Shown: piece after piece, positions 9,530-20,214 of the stretch
How positions within the stretch are numbered: the stretch's first letter is position 1
Layout of the letters: each line of letters begins with the position of its first letter
Source of the DNA: Dendrolimus kikuchii
Taxonomy: Eukaryota; Arthropoda; Insecta; Lepidoptera; Lasiocampidae
Assembly (NCBI GenBank): GCA_019925095.2
Contig: CM034409.1
Coordinates: forward strand, 7,381,001 to 7,445,000
Direction of reading: 5' to 3'
Length of the DNA: 64,000 bases
Program-made: the position numbers and the translations under genes
Notes under the pieces: generated by a model
What the model was told of the DNA's origin: nothing
Database searches by the model: none
The model's input: only the letters and a program-made list of their open reading frames with translations

Positions 9530-10464
9530 ATTTGTACGGGTGTCGCGCCGTAGCCCGTACATCTGTTTCCGCCCGTTTTGGTGAGCCCCATATTGTAGCG
9601 CTTTGGGAAAACCGCGGGAGGGAGTTCACTTCATAGTGTGGCGGTTGATTTCAATTGTGTGGTGCATGCTTCTGTGAGACAGCAATGTTACACAAGGAGG
9701 CCGCTGAATGAGAGATCCCTCTCTGCGCATCGAGAGGTGCGCATACGACTCACGGGTATCGATGTCAGTCGGGTGTCCGGAGGCGCAGATATGCGAATCT
9801 CCACATGCACCAGTCCACATGCATCTGGGGATGCGGTGGAACTAACCTCTGTTGACGAAGTGAGTTTGCTCTGCTTCCCGGGGCACTCTCAGGCCTTGAT
9901 GCGCAGATAAGCATGCGCGTAACTACGTTCTAAGTCTCATGCTCTTCCTACCACAAGCGCGGGCACATGGGATGCGGGTTCAGGTTTATTGGAGTAGTAG
10001 CATATTGGGAATGACTTTACCAGTTGAGACTCCACACATACCGGCGGCGATTCTGTTAAGCCACTCTTCGGCCTAATTCTCACCGCTTTCACAAAGGGCC
10101 CGGTAGTGTACGAAATGTATTTCCCCTGCTTAAACAAAAAGCTGTGTGGTGCATCGAGGCGACTGCACTCAGGGCGGTGGAGTCGGGCAACTTCTCTGTT
10201 GGTGAAGTGAACCTTAGCCAACCTGGGGTGAACTATATCTTGCGCATGGGATGACATCGTGTTGATAGTAAATACGTATACTAGAACCAGTGTGGTCCCA
10301 ATAGAATGCGTGTTAAAGGGGCGCAGGTTAAGGTTTAGCGAGGTAGTTGGGAACGCTTGTAACAGAGCTCACGTTCACCAGTCTATTGCTGGGATCAATT
10401 TTGATATCTTCCTCGCATTTGATCTGTTGTCCCGCATCAACCCAGATTCAGTTCGAATAGAATT
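9530..10464 (+). mobile_element. GC-balanced retroelement block, R1-like tail motif inside
   Basis: Base composition jumps above the surroundings. Positions 9918-9995 (gtaactacgttctaagtctc... then gcgcgggcacatggga) are the reverse complement of 19345-19430, in an R1-like 3' region. No frame exceeds ~106 codons. The + frame 10259-10480 has a weak resemblance to the downstream end of a retroviral-type protease, which I would not rely on. I regard the block as one or more broken retrotransposons. Confidence 0.45.
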
Positions 10465-10465
10465 C

Positions 10466-10755
10466 CCCTGCGTTATCAAAAAAAAACTTCAACGGACAAG
10501 TGGCAAAAGGTTTTCAAATTGGACAAGTACATTAACAATCTGCCCGTAAAACTTCAAGTTAAAATTTTGTTGCGATTCGTTTTGCCACTTGTCCGTTGAA
10601 GTTTCACTTCTACTATGTGTCCCAGCACACATTTCTATTTTTCGCAGGTTTACTGAAAATTATGATTTGGTTAGTGTAGGTACATTTAAATGAATGCAAT
10701 TTTTATTTAAACCAATTTTATTTTATCAAACAAAAAAACTGAATTCGATCCGGAA
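10466..10755 (-). mobile_element. I element: hairpin-forming repeat
   Basis: Perfect 25-bp arms at 10484-10508 and 10580-10604 (core ttcaacggacaagtggcaaa) enclose a loop containing ctgcccgtaaaacttcaag. Downstream come the conserved atgtgtcccagcacacattt block and the end caaaaaaactgaattc. Copies at 29135 and 53735 share the same parts with different numbers of the ccacttgtccgttgcgattc unit. It is non-coding. Confidence 0.7.
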
Positions 10756-10760
10756 ACAAA

Positions 10761-11029
10761 AAACGCATCCATAGTATACTCTAAAATTATGCCGCCTCAC
10801 CACTTCCAGTCTAAAATTATGCCGCTCCTCTACGCGCCCATAACGCTTTTTCGTGACAGAAAAATCCTAAGACCCCCCGTTTATATAGAAGTTTCACTTC
10901 AATAAGTTTTGTAGTTCTTCGCTGACGCACCACTGGCGAGAGCCCTTGGCGCCATCGCCATGGCAGCAAGGCTCGACCGCTTGAGAGGAGAGTACAAAAT
11001 AGTACAATGAGATGTGGTACTCTCTATGT
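10761..11029. other. Unassigned, includes a gaagtttcacttc motif at ~10890
   Basis: The motif is the same as the end of H repeats. The rest is not recognised; positions 10780-10815 repeat tctaaaattatgccgc. Confidence 0.3.
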
Positions 11030-11465
11030 ACATACATACATACATACATAACTTCACGCCAGTTCCCTTGCGGGGTAGGCACGAACAACAGAGCGCCATT
11101 TAGGCTTATTCTTACACACCTCACTTGCTTCTTTGACATTCATAACTTTTTTTTTTTTTTTTTTAATTTATTATCCAATATGCTTACATTCATATACATT
11201 ACATTCACATTTGAACTGTGGCACAGAAACCTCATGGGCTTATTCGTGCCGCAGGGAGTCGTGTACACTATATTTTTATTTTAATAAATAGGAGCAGAGG
11301 CGCGTAGGGGTTATCATCATAACTCTTGTCATGCACGCTCGTCTGTTCTTAAGGCTCCTGACATCACCTTCTGCTAGTACACGATCAATTTGATCATGGA
11401 AGGCGTGTCGTGGCCTTCCACGACTTCTGCATCCATCCACTTTTGCATTGTATATCTGTGTAATT
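11030..11465 (-). pseudogene. RTE-type retrotransposon tail (family A), split by a poly(T)-led insert
   Basis: Starting with (CATA)n at 11033, the minus strand encodes the A C-terminus (KWRSVV... region) up to 11146 and resumes at 11324 with cttgtcatgcacgctcg, the next expected block. Between them lies an unrelated insertion. Removing it restores alignment with 20437 and 46203. It is non-functional. Confidence 0.85.
11147..11316 (-). mobile_element. 5'-truncated retroposon inside family A
   Basis: An 18-T run (a minus-strand poly(A) tail) leads a 170-bp block containing ctgtggcacagaaacctcat. The 7-bp tcataac flanks it at 11140-11146 and 11317-11323, a target duplication. The family is unknown, and it is younger than the RTE copy it interrupts. 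Confidence 0.75.
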
Positions 11466-11886
11466 ATATAATTATCGTTTGATTAATTTGACATATACAG
11501 AAATCTTAAATGTTCGTAAAAATACGTAAAAGCTAAACATGTTCGTAGATGCATCTCCTAAGGTTTGGTCTGCTTTCGGTATGGGCCCTATATGGACTAC
11601 TCAGTTTTAAGCTTGCTACTTTATGATGCAATAAATTATTCTATGTACGTGACGTAATACTTGCTTACGTATGGCATGAAGGAACGTGCGTAACGTACAG
11701 TGGATTACTTCCGGGAAGCGAGGAAGGGTGCATGAACTCCCAATCATCGGCGAATGGTGCGATGATAAAATAACAATGTAGGCACCAAAACCAAATAACT
11801 CCAAAGATATGGTTATCTTTTGCAAATTTTTATCTCATATTCCACACTCTTCAAGTTTGTGTTTTGAAAAAATAACTATGGTCTAT
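11466..11886. other. Unassigned stretch
   Basis: No repeat match or coding signal is seen. Confidence 0.35.
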
Positions 11887-12045
11887 TTTTTTTTATATTG
11901 CAGAAGTTCAGCAGACAGGCAGACGGCCCACTTGATGGAAAGCGGTTACCATCGCCTATGGACATTTGCAACACCAAAAGTGCTACAAATGCGCTGCTGC
12001 TCTCTTAAGGGAGACTGGAACCTGGTCACTAATGCCGGAACACAA
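11887..12045 (-). mobile_element. B repeat, truncated
   Basis: It runs from the poly(T)/ttgcagaagttcagcag end through ggaacctggtcactaatgcc and stops at acacaac, so the distal half is missing. Confidence 0.8.
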
Positions 12046-12389
12046 CAATATATATATACCTATACCAGGACATAATTTATCTTCTGGTAAAATTTCATTA
12101 GGATTCGTTTAGCAGTTTAGTAATGAAAAGCTAACAGACAGAAGTACTTTCACACGTAAATGTGAATATGAATAACAATAAAGTTTTGATTAAATTACCT
12201 TATAGTTGGTAAATTAACACCAAACCACGCTCTGGACTCGTTTCATTTGTTGTTTACGATTTAATTTAGTTTGTACATAGCGCGTGTAGAAGTAAAATGA
12301 CTGTTTTACAAGAGATTTCAGAAATTTTGAGTTGAAACTGCGTCTATCGTGATCAAGCGATAGTGGCACAATACCTATTTTGTTGTTGC
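12046..12389. other. Unassigned stretch
   Basis: It includes ataccaggacataatttatc...ggtaaaatttc, which resembles a fragment of another repeat, but there is no second copy in the window. Confidence 0.3.
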
Positions 12390-13237
12390 CTATAATATTA
12401 TAAAAATATATACATGCCATGTCTGTATATTGAAGCTAGTGTTACATGCCGACAAATTTTAATAGTAAATGCACATCTGCCTGCCATAAACCTGGTTTAT
12501 TACCTTTCCAGCATTTGGACTTATTTTGTTTACTTTGTGTTTAAACTTTGTAATTAAGAAAAACATTATATTGTTATTGTGCTTGTTTTATGGCAGTCAT
12601 TAGGCAGGTGTGTCGAACTAATTCTCGAAATTTATTGTTTTGCGTCTAGGCATATTGTATTTGTACAGAATAAAAGAAATGCCCGAACGGAGGAGTGAGG
12701 TAGTCAAGGGAGGATACGAGCAAGACGTACATTCGATACGCGCTATAGTGACGGACTTTGCGAGTGTTATTGAATTGTGCAGTTTGTACTGGTTGTGTCT
12801 AGTTATATTTGTGTCTGTGTTATACGTGTTTGTATAGTTTTAATAAATTCTATAGTAATTTCAACGGCATTTTAATTCGAGTCCCGCACTCGTAACACTA
12901 TTAAATAAAAAACCACTGGAATAAGCTTGATAAACGATGAAGAACACGATGCAATATTTTTTAGATATCTTGTCTGTTTGTTCGGGATTCACGTAAAAAC
13001 TACAGGGCTAATTTTGATGGAGTTTCCGCTGATGGACAGCAAATTCTTAGACTTAAAATCTGCGCTACTCTTTATCCTGTGAATCTCGCGGGAATTTTCC
13101 TGGGAGCGGTAGTTTGTTCGGGTGTATAAAACTTAGCTTATTCTGACATTTCAATAAAACGGTTCCGGTACTTCGTGTCTCGAGAATTATGTGGGAATTT
13201 CAAGTCAAGCGTGGACGAAGTCGTGGGCACGTCCTAG
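12390..13237 (+). mobile_element. Helitron-like element (family F2), split by a solo LTR
   Basis: The start ctataatattataaaa matches the start at 23340. The end gtggacgaagtcgtgggcac then gtcctag has the Helitron hairpin-plus-CTAG form. The LTR 12440-12897 interrupts it: gtctgtatattgaagcta before and ctattaaataaaaaacc after rejoin to the order seen at 23340-23420. Without the LTR the element is ~390 bp. It is non-coding. Confidence 0.75.
12440..12897 (+). mobile_element. Solo LTR (family LTR-a) inside a Helitron
   Basis: The termini are TGTTAC and GTAACA, with ctag/ctat as a 4-bp imperfect duplication. It contains the family blocks tttggacttattttgttt, a TATA-like agaataaaag and aataaattctatag before the end. 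At 458 bp its length agrees with the LTR at 353 once the RTE insert is removed. The 65-codon frame 12640-12837 is incidental. Confidence 0.85.
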
Positions 13238-14461
13238 TTAATATATATGAGTTAGTGACTTTATATGTACATGTATACTGTACATCTAAATACTTTGTAC
13301 GATAACTACGGAATATTTAGTTGGAAACAGTCAAAATTTTCTAAGTGTTCATACACACCACGTGACGAAATACAGTCCGGTCAGTTGTCCGATTGGCAGG
13401 AGGTAAAAAAGTGTATGGGAAACTGATCCCATACAGACTATCCAGCGACTGCCATCGAACTATAAGCTTTAGGAGCGACGGCTAATGGTTTTTTAATAGC
13501 CGGACAAAAAACTAGATATATGGCTTTCAGGCTAATAGCTGAATGATTCGTTAACATCTAACGGCTAAGCTGTAAACTAATCAGTTGGCTGTTTTATTGG
13601 ATAATCATTAGCCATCTGGCGAATGGATGGACAACTTTTACACGGTTCAGTATGCGGCTGGTACTTTACCGTGTGTTGCAGTAGCAATTTCGGCTGCCGG
13701 AATCTAGTTGGTTACATATTCGTCCGTATACAGCGCCATTTAGTGGGTGTATAAGGCCTGAGCTACTTATATATTCTAGCAAATCCGATAATTCAAATCT
13801 CGTAAAATTCCATCTATTGCATGTTTGCATTTTGATACATAAATACTCTCTTCGTTGTAAGATTATAGTCGCATTTTGCCAACTTGAACCTTATACATCT
13901 TACAATAGAGTTCAGAATGATATATGAAAACAGTGATTTGCAAATGCATTGCATGCTTTGCTTTGCGTGTAGTTTGTACGATTTATGCCCGACAACCTTA
14001 CAGCGGTTAGAAGTCTGTTAAGCTAATTAAACGGGTATTTGCTTTAGTGCTTTATGCTTCGGAATGTTGAAACATGTGACATGCAACGTAGTTAATATGC
14101 TATTTGTCAGAAAGAACTTGTAACTACTTAAATTATTTACGAATTGGTCAAAGAAAATTAATATGCCCTTTCAGGCATTGCTCGCGTAAATTACCTCCTG
14201 TTCTGGGATGAAAATCTCTTATACTCTAACCAGCAATCAGGTTTAGTAATTTGTGCTCAGTACTGATTATAACTCTATAAATCAAATGTTAAAATAAGAG
14301 TCTTAGGTACTTATAAAAATCTTTCTAAATGATGTTAACCATCTCTTAATTGAGAAGCTCTTAAGTTCCTAATTAATGGTTATCTTTTTTTCACTTATAA
14401 ACTTGCATTGGCTGTTATTTAAGAAACATAGAGATAAGCGAAATTAATTATGACTTTTTAA
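13238..14461. other. Unassigned stretch, possible old element at ~13350-13760
   Basis: The region 13480-13620 has several scattered gctaat/attagc words in both orientations (taatagccgg, ggctaatag, cattagcc), suggesting a decayed inverted-repeat element. No terminal repeats or second copy are found. Confidence 0.3.
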
Positions 14462-14516
14462 TATACATACATACATACATAACTTCACGCCAGTTCCCTT
14501 GCGGGGTAGGCACGAA
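14462..14516 (-). mobile_element. Very short RTE tail (family A)
   Basis: Only (CATA)n plus ~45 bp of the 3' end (cttcacgccagttcccttgc) is present. This is an extreme 5' truncation, directly followed by the (TA)n tract. Confidence 0.8.
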
Positions 14517-14525
14517 TATACTTTT

Positions 14526-14527
<2 letters not shown>

Positions 14528-14604
<77 letters not shown>
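14528..14604. repeat. (TA)n microsatellite, left part
   Basis: An uninterrupted TA run of ~77 bp. With 17322-17391 it was probably one tract before the LTR element inserted. Confidence 0.95.
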
Positions 14605-14608
<4 letters not shown>

Positions 14609-15283
14609 GGAGTTCGCGCCGACAGACAACAAGGAGCGAACGGATGACGCTCCGAGAATAACACAATAATACTCTGAAATATTATAATCAAAGTTTATTA
14701 CACTAGAATTATTACAATTACGATATTAAATATTGCACAATAATACACAGAAATATTAGGACAACTCCAAGAGTTGCATCCACGCTTTGTCAGGTGTCGA
14801 GCAGCAATTTGCCCTTCAAGAATACCGCTATTATCAAGCAGTAATTATCGACCACAATATATTATGTGCTCCTCGTCCAAGACTACCAATGTAGACTGTC
14901 CGTCGTAGACTGCCGATTGAAGACTGCTCGTTCAATACAGCCATTGTAGACTGTAGGTCGTAGACTTCTGCTTCAATACTACCCCTCCTCTGTCTGAACA
15001 CCGCGTATTTAACAGGTCCTTGTAGCGCGCCGCAGTGACACCATCCGGTAATGCTGTGGCGCCACTTTAGTAACACTTCCTGTATAAAAACCACCTTCCG
15101 CCATACGTATTAACTTCCAACATTCGGTTACTCCATTTCCGATATCCGTTAGCTTAATAATAAATGCTTCTACATTGACACCCGGTTAAACAACTTCCGA
15201 ATACTACATGAAAGAATACTCTATCCGGTTATTGACTACTTCTGTCATATGGTTATTTTATAATAACAAATACGATTCCGACA
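14605..15283 (-). repeat. LTR, right-hand (3') copy on the minus strand
   Basis: This 679-bp repeat differs from the partner at about 15039 (a/g), 15093 (c/a) and 15242 (t/c). The minus strand has TATAAAAT about 20 bp from its start and AATAAA about 90 bp before its end. The 86-codon minus frame 14834-15094 occurs in both LTRs and is not a gene. Confidence 0.92.
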
Positions 15284-15826
15284 CGGCCATCCTGCAATTC
15301 ACACGTCCTCGTGTGTCTGCTAGTCTGCGAACAAAAATAACACACAATACTTGTTCACACAACCACTCGGCTACTCCTGACCAATAATGACTCTACTTTC
15401 CCATCAAAGTAACAATAAACTTTCAAAACCTTTAACGATTATTAATTCAAGAATAATGTCAATTTCATGATCTCTATGTATCAATTCATTTAAGTACCAA
15501 AAAAACTTGAAAAAATACAAACTTGAAATTATTATTCAGGGCTGCAGAAATTCCAACAATAATTTACTACAGTTAAAAAAACCCAGAGACTAGAACTACG
15601 CCTATTGTAATCCTTTAGCATTTAACTATCGGACTAAAATCTCATTCTATATTGACCTTTAAAGTTACAACTATGTGTTACAAAAATTAACTGCATTCAC
15701 TGCGTTTAATAATAATAATGACTGACTATTCTTGAGTTATTCAAACTTTAAACAAAAACCGGGTGGATGCATCAGTCATCCCCGACCCTTATAGACATGT
15801 AATTATAACACAGTAAACAATAATCT

Positions 15827-15953
15827 CGCTTAACTAGCGGCATCACTTAACCAGCGGCATCGCTTAACCAGCGGCATCGCTTAACCAGCGGCATCGCTTA
15901 ACCAGCGGCATCGCTTAACCAGCGGCATCGCTTAACCAGCGGCATCACTTAAG
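15827..15953. repeat. 17-bp tandem repeat, seven units
   Basis: The unit cgcttaaccagcggcat occurs seven times (15827-15945), followed by a partial eighth, cacttaag. Units 3-7 are identical; units 1 and 2 each carry one or two changes (taactag, cactt). The period is not a multiple of three, so it is not a peptide repeat. Confidence 0.95.
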
Positions 15954-16625
15954 AACAATGTCAAAACCAACTTTCCACTGTACATAATCAAGTAAAGTAA
16001 CTAAGCCTAATTTTCACATAAAAACTTTTAGAAGGTAAACTTGAAAAGATAATGAATACACGCACATCGTTTAACACAAGTTTCTTGCTAGTAACTTCCC
16101 AAAAATAATGTTGAAAACGTATAATTACGCTATTTGTTCATCTTTTTCCATTTTTGCAACCATATCCTTATTTTCGTACACGAAAAATATTACGTGAATA
16201 TGAAGGTAGTACAATTGCCTACCACGACCAATGAACCATAATTAATTCTTGTAAAATTAACTCACTATATTACTTTGCATAATTCACATTAAAATAATAA
16301 AAAAATACCATACCTTCTATGCCAGGTAGAATAGTCACGTAATTGTTACCTTAGCTTACAATTCACGATCCATAAAATTGCACTTCCACTCACAGCATTA
16401 ACGTGAGTATGGACCCTCACTGGCCACACAGTGAACCAATATTACCAACGGTAACCCGATTACGCACAGGCCGACACACCGCCACTCCACAGGCACCTTC
16501 AAGGCACCACCACTACGCCGATAGCCACTATATGTCAATCGTCCTCCACTGCTATCGCTTCCCTTAATCCATCATGTCTTTTCAAACTGGCAAGGCTTTA
16601 ATTATTACCTCCATTGTAGACACAA

Positions 16626-16642
16626 GCTCATCCCACTTCTGA
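16626..16642 (-). promoter_or_regulatory. Putative primer-binding site
   Basis: On the minus strand, immediately after the LTR's final CCGACA, comes TCAGAAGTGGGATGAGC. The TCAGAAGTGG core is what a tRNA-Leu-type acceptor end would pair with, from memory. The usual leading TGG is absent, so the primer would have to pair from an inner position. Confidence 0.45.
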
Positions 16643-17317
16643 TGTCGGAGTTCGCGCCGACAGACAACAAGGAGCGAACGGATGACGCTCCGAGAATAAC
16701 ACAATAATACTCTGAAATATTATAATCAAAGTTTATTACACTAGAATTATTACAATTACGATATTAAATATTGCACAATAATACACAGAAATATTAGGAC
16801 AACTCCAAGAGTTGCATCCACGCTTTGTCAGGTGTCGAGCAGCAATTTGCCCTTCAAGAATACCGCTATTATCAAGCAGTAATTATCGACCACAATATAT
16901 TATGTGCTCCTCGTCCAAGACTACCAATGTAGACTGTCCGTCGTAGACTGCCGATTGAAGACTGCTCGTTCAATACAGCCATTGTAGACTGTAGGTCGTA
17001 GACTTCTGCTTCAATACTACCCCTCCTCTGTCTGAACACCGCGTATTTAACAGGTCCTTGTAGCGCGCCGCAGTGACGCCATCCGGTAATGCTGTGGCGC
17101 CACTTTAGTAACACTTCCTGTATAAAAACCAACTTCCGCCATACGTATTAACTTCCAACATTCGGTTACTCCATTTCCGATATCCGTTAGCTTAATAATA
17201 AATGCTTCTACATTGACACCCGGTTAAACAACTTCCGAATACTACATGAAAGAATACTCTATCCGGTTATTGACTACTTCCGTCATATGGTTATTTTATA
17301 ATAACAAATACGATTCC

Positions 17318-17321
<4 letters not shown>
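16643..17321 (-). repeat. LTR, left-hand (5') copy on the minus strand
   Basis: 679 bp, about 99.6% identical by eye to 14605-15283, with the same TGTCGGA/TCCGACA ends. Confidence 0.92.

Positions 17322-17391
<70 letters not shown>
17322..17391. repeat. (TA)n microsatellite, right part
   Basis: A ~70-bp TA run directly adjoining the LTR end at 17321. Confidence 0.95.
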
Positions 17392-17396
<5 letters not shown>

Positions 17397-17890
17397 TTTG
17401 AGAAGTGCCGGCGATAATCAGTTGATTTCAATAAAAACCGCCACAACAAAAATATGTTAGTTAGTATATTTCAGTTCAAGACAGCGAAGCGACAAGTGCG
17501 ATACGAAACAGTTGGAAGAGAAGTTTAATAGGAGAGAGTGACGAGTTTAGTGGTGAATTTAGTGAAAATTTTAATGGGCAGTTCAGTGAAGGAGTTTAGC
17601 GTAGTTCGAAAAGAGGTCCAGAAGCAAGCTATGCGCGGTAAATTCGGAGGTGAATACCGCAGCAGCAGGAGATGGTCTACGCAATATCGGCGACGGTATT
17701 GTGAGTGAGACATCTAATCGTCGGGACAGTGCGTCGTTAGTTGTGCGTGTAGGTGCAACCCTGCGGAGAAGAATCACGTAAGGCTGTGTAAGTCGATAAA
17801 AACGTTTAGTTAACATAACTAGTGTTTCCTTCCAATCATAAGTGCGTAACAATATTTTGTATTCCACACTGATATTCACATATCCTATAA
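17392..17890. other. Unrecognised GC-balanced stretch
   Basis: This is more GC-rich than its surroundings, with words such as gacagcgaagcgacaagtgc and repeated gtttagtg/ttcagtga. It resembles the 5' untranslated leader of a retrotransposon, but no frame or second copy supports that. Confidence 0.3.
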
Positions 17891-18122
17891 TCCTATAAAT
17901 ATTATAAACGCGAAAGTTTCTAAGAATGTATGTATGGATGTATAGATGTATGGATGTATGTTTGTTACTCTTTCACGCAAAAACCGCTGAATGGATTTTG
18001 ATGAAACTTTACTGTAATATAGCTTACACATTACACAGGCTAATTTATAAAGATATAGTGTGAATTATCCAAAATATAACGATTTTCCATCACCACGCGG
18101 GTGAAGCCGCGGGCGCAGCTAG
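17891..18122 (+). mobile_element. Helitron-like element (family F3)
   Basis: It begins tcctataaatattata and ends gcgggtgaagccgcgggcgc then agctag: a GC hairpin followed by CTAG and a T. It has an internal (tatggatg)-like repeat at ~17927-17962. It is non-coding and the only copy in the window. Confidence 0.75.
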
Positions 18123-18149
18123 TATTTAATATCATTGTTATTGTATCGT

Positions 18150-18350
18150 ACACGGCAGGATCGGTAACCCGACGGCACAAACCCACAAGGTAAATTTTGG
18201 TACTTAGGTACTATGTACTTACCTGATACTCCAGCCGGCGGTGGTGGGAATAGGAACAAGGGGGAACACTAATCCGTCAGTATTTTAAGGGAAGGGCGTC
18301 CCTTGAGAGGAAATATATAAAATATTCTACTAAGCTAATAATACTACAAG
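18150..18350 (+). repeat. N repeat
   Basis: It is the reverse complement of 25905-26090, sharing cacaaacccacaa, the gtacttacctg region, ggaacaagggggaacact and ccgtcagtattttaaggg. Non-coding; class unknown. Confidence 0.6.
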
Positions 18351-18526
18351 TGGGGGATGGATAAATGTCTGTCCAAATACACCCGCGCTTCGTCCTTTTC
18401 ACTCACAACTCCCTGAGAATATTATCGTCATCATTATAATGTTCCACACACTTGCAAATATGTGAAATTCTCAATAGAAACTCAAATTTTAAACAAAAAA
18501 ACTAATGAGATGTCTTTCAGACGCCT

Positions 18527-19163
18527 GTTTGGAACGAAGTTCTCCCAAAAGTCTTAAAAATTCTCAAAACGTCTCAAAAAGTGTGTTGATAAGCATCGAA
18601 AACCATCGAAATTTTATCAAAAAAACTATGTATAGAAATACATAAACAAACAAATAGTATCAAAAACAGCGTATATTACACTAATTGATATTATTTTAGA
18701 TTTTATTTCATTGCATTAAAGTTGAAATTGTATAATAATCATTAATGAAGGAATTGTAATAAAATTTTATTTTTTAAAAGTTATAATAATATTTTTTTTT
18801 ATTATTAACAAATATGATGTAATATAAACTTAATCAGTAGGGTCAATTTTAGTAACAATTGGCTTGTGGTAACTGAAGTAGGAAACATATGTTTGGGATT
18901 CTATTTTTTATTATTCATTATATACAAAAAACCTGTATACATTCAACAAAAATAATCGTCGCGACACCACACTGTTCAATGTGAAATAGAAAGACGAAAC
19001 GAAAATAACTGGCTTGCTTTCTATGAGAGAGAGAGACAGATAGAGAAACACGCGCACGCCGCAAGGCTTACAACTATAGCAAAAAGTGTCGTTACAACTT
19101 TTAGTCTTAATTTTTTCCGTCTAGCCCCCTTTCGAAACGCGCAATAAGGAACTTCGTTCCAAT
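18527..19163. mobile_element. Possible inverted-repeat DNA element
   Basis: ttggaacgaagttc at ~18528 and gaacttcgttccaa at ~19150 are perfect 14-bp inverted repeats, with gcgtttcgaaa-type sequence next to the right one. The interior is AT-rich with an (AG)n patch near 19026. No transposase frame and no clear target duplication are seen. Confidence 0.5.
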
Positions 19164-19180
19164 ATTACGCGAGAGCATTT

Positions 19181-19432
19181 TTTTTTTGTAAGGCGGAGGA
19201 AATGCTATTTACGCACAATACTGGGTCCTTTGCAAGGGATTAGACCATAGTTGATCATGAGGGCTTTCCCCTTTGACAAGGGGCAATCAGAACACTAATC
19301 AAGCCAGCTTGTGTGGAGACTCAGAGAAGTTGCACCGGTAACACCACTACCCACTAAAACCACCCTCCTCCCATGTGCCCCGCGCTTTTTATGAAGGAAA
19401 GGCTGAGACTTAGAACGTAGTTACGCCCAGTC
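19181..19432 (-). mobile_element. R1-like LINE 3' tail
   Basis: It begins with poly(T) (19181-19188), the minus-strand A-tail. The minus strand has ggttttagtgggtagtgg, shared with the D tails. 19345-19430 matches 9918-9995 in reverse. Non-coding. Confidence 0.55.
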
Positions 19433-19550
19433 CGACGCGAGAGCAATTACACCGTGCATCTTCAAGCCAAATACGCGGCATACTCACTTTTCGACACGAT
19501 AAAAAAGTGCCCTCGTATGGATCGCGTAACAATCGAAAACCGGCGCTCAA
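19433..19550 (+). repeat. AA repeat
   Basis: It matches 24295-24375 in reverse: cgcgagagcaa, the gataaaaaagtgccctc block and acaatcgaaaaccg. Confidence 0.5.
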
Positions 19551-20099
19551 AATCTGTATTCCGAACAGGTATATGTACATTGTTTAATAAATTTCAATTA
19601 ATCCCAAATTAATCGCCCCTTAAACTCAGGGAATGCAGACTAGAAACAATCTTTGTCTGAATACATTAAAGTTGTAGAAACGTTTCGAATGAACGTCAAA
19701 ATGTTTCCATTTAACACAAACCTCTCAGACTACTAATTTCGTAGCGAAATGTAAGCGAAAATGTAGCTAACGTACTGTACCATTTTAAGAAGTTATCATA
19801 CGAACTACAACATTGTGCAGTCAAATGTTCGTCGTCAGACAATCACATATGACATCTCTTAAGCTCTTAAGACTTCTTCTTCTTTTTTGGAGGATTATGG
19901 CTCCAACGCAATTAGCATTGATTTCGCCAGTGTCACAGTAGTTGATAAAATGTCAGGTGCATATATATGAGATAAAAGAAAGAGAAAAATTTGGCCGGTA
20001 AATTCAAATTCTGTGATCCTGTGGACAAAACAGACATAGAATGTTAAACTAACTACACTATAAATATATGTTACATACGGTAACAAAAGATCGACATGG
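19551..20099. other. AT-rich unassigned stretch
   Basis: Nothing recognisable is seen. Confidence 0.35.
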
Positions 20100-20214
20100 A
20101 ACGGTTAACCTTGAGCTAATTGCGTTTTGTACGATGATGTGAGTTTTGATGACTTCCCTTTACTCCCGTTACTGCAGCTTGATCCCTCTATCCCATCTCT
20201 CCTTTTTTATAACG
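20100..20214 (+). repeat. L repeat
   Basis: ggttaaccttgagctaatt, gatgatgtgag and the pyrimidine-rich tatcccatctctcc block are in the L order. This copy lacks the K insertion found at 4826 and so shows the empty site. Confidence 0.5.

Larger units (their letters stand above)
15284..16642 (-). other. Internal region of the non-coding LTR element
   Basis: This 1359 bp holds no frame longer than ~60 codons on either strand. Apart from the 17-bp tandem array it is simple AT-rich sequence. A short conserved-looking stretch at 16320-16570 is richer in GC. Such a region would normally carry only packaging and priming signals. Confidence 0.8.
14605..17321 (-). mobile_element. Complete non-coding LTR retrotransposon (2717 bp)
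   Basis: Two direct 679-bp repeats flank a 1359-bp centre. Each repeat starts TGTCGGA and ends TCCGACA. Minus-strand orientation is favoured because AATAAA then appears near each LTR's 3' end, and the sequence just inside the minus-strand 5' LTR (16642 downward) reads TCAGAAGTGGGATGAG, resembling the start of a tRNA-Leu-type primer-binding site. The centre has no gag, protease, RT or integrase frame, so mobilisation would need proteins from another element. Only three substitutions separate the LTRs, so insertion was recent. The TA tracts on both sides hide the exact duplication. Size and emptiness resemble TRIM/LARD-type elements. Confidence 0.9.

Noticed and set aside
10259..10549. Possible retroviral-type protease fragment
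   Set aside because: Only a vague likeness (GINFDIFLAFDLLSRINPDS); no Asp-Thr/Ser-Gly active site visible, and the frame runs into the I element.
14444..14691. Three short frames of alternating Tyr-Ile
   Set aside because: Translation of the (TA)n microsatellite.
14834..15094. 86-codon frame found twice (also 16872-17132)
   Set aside because: It is duplicated only because it lies in the two LTRs; it has no motif, and LTRs are not normally coding.
15827..15953. CRISPR-like array
   Set aside because: The 17-bp units abut without spacers, and the context is a eukaryotic retroelement.
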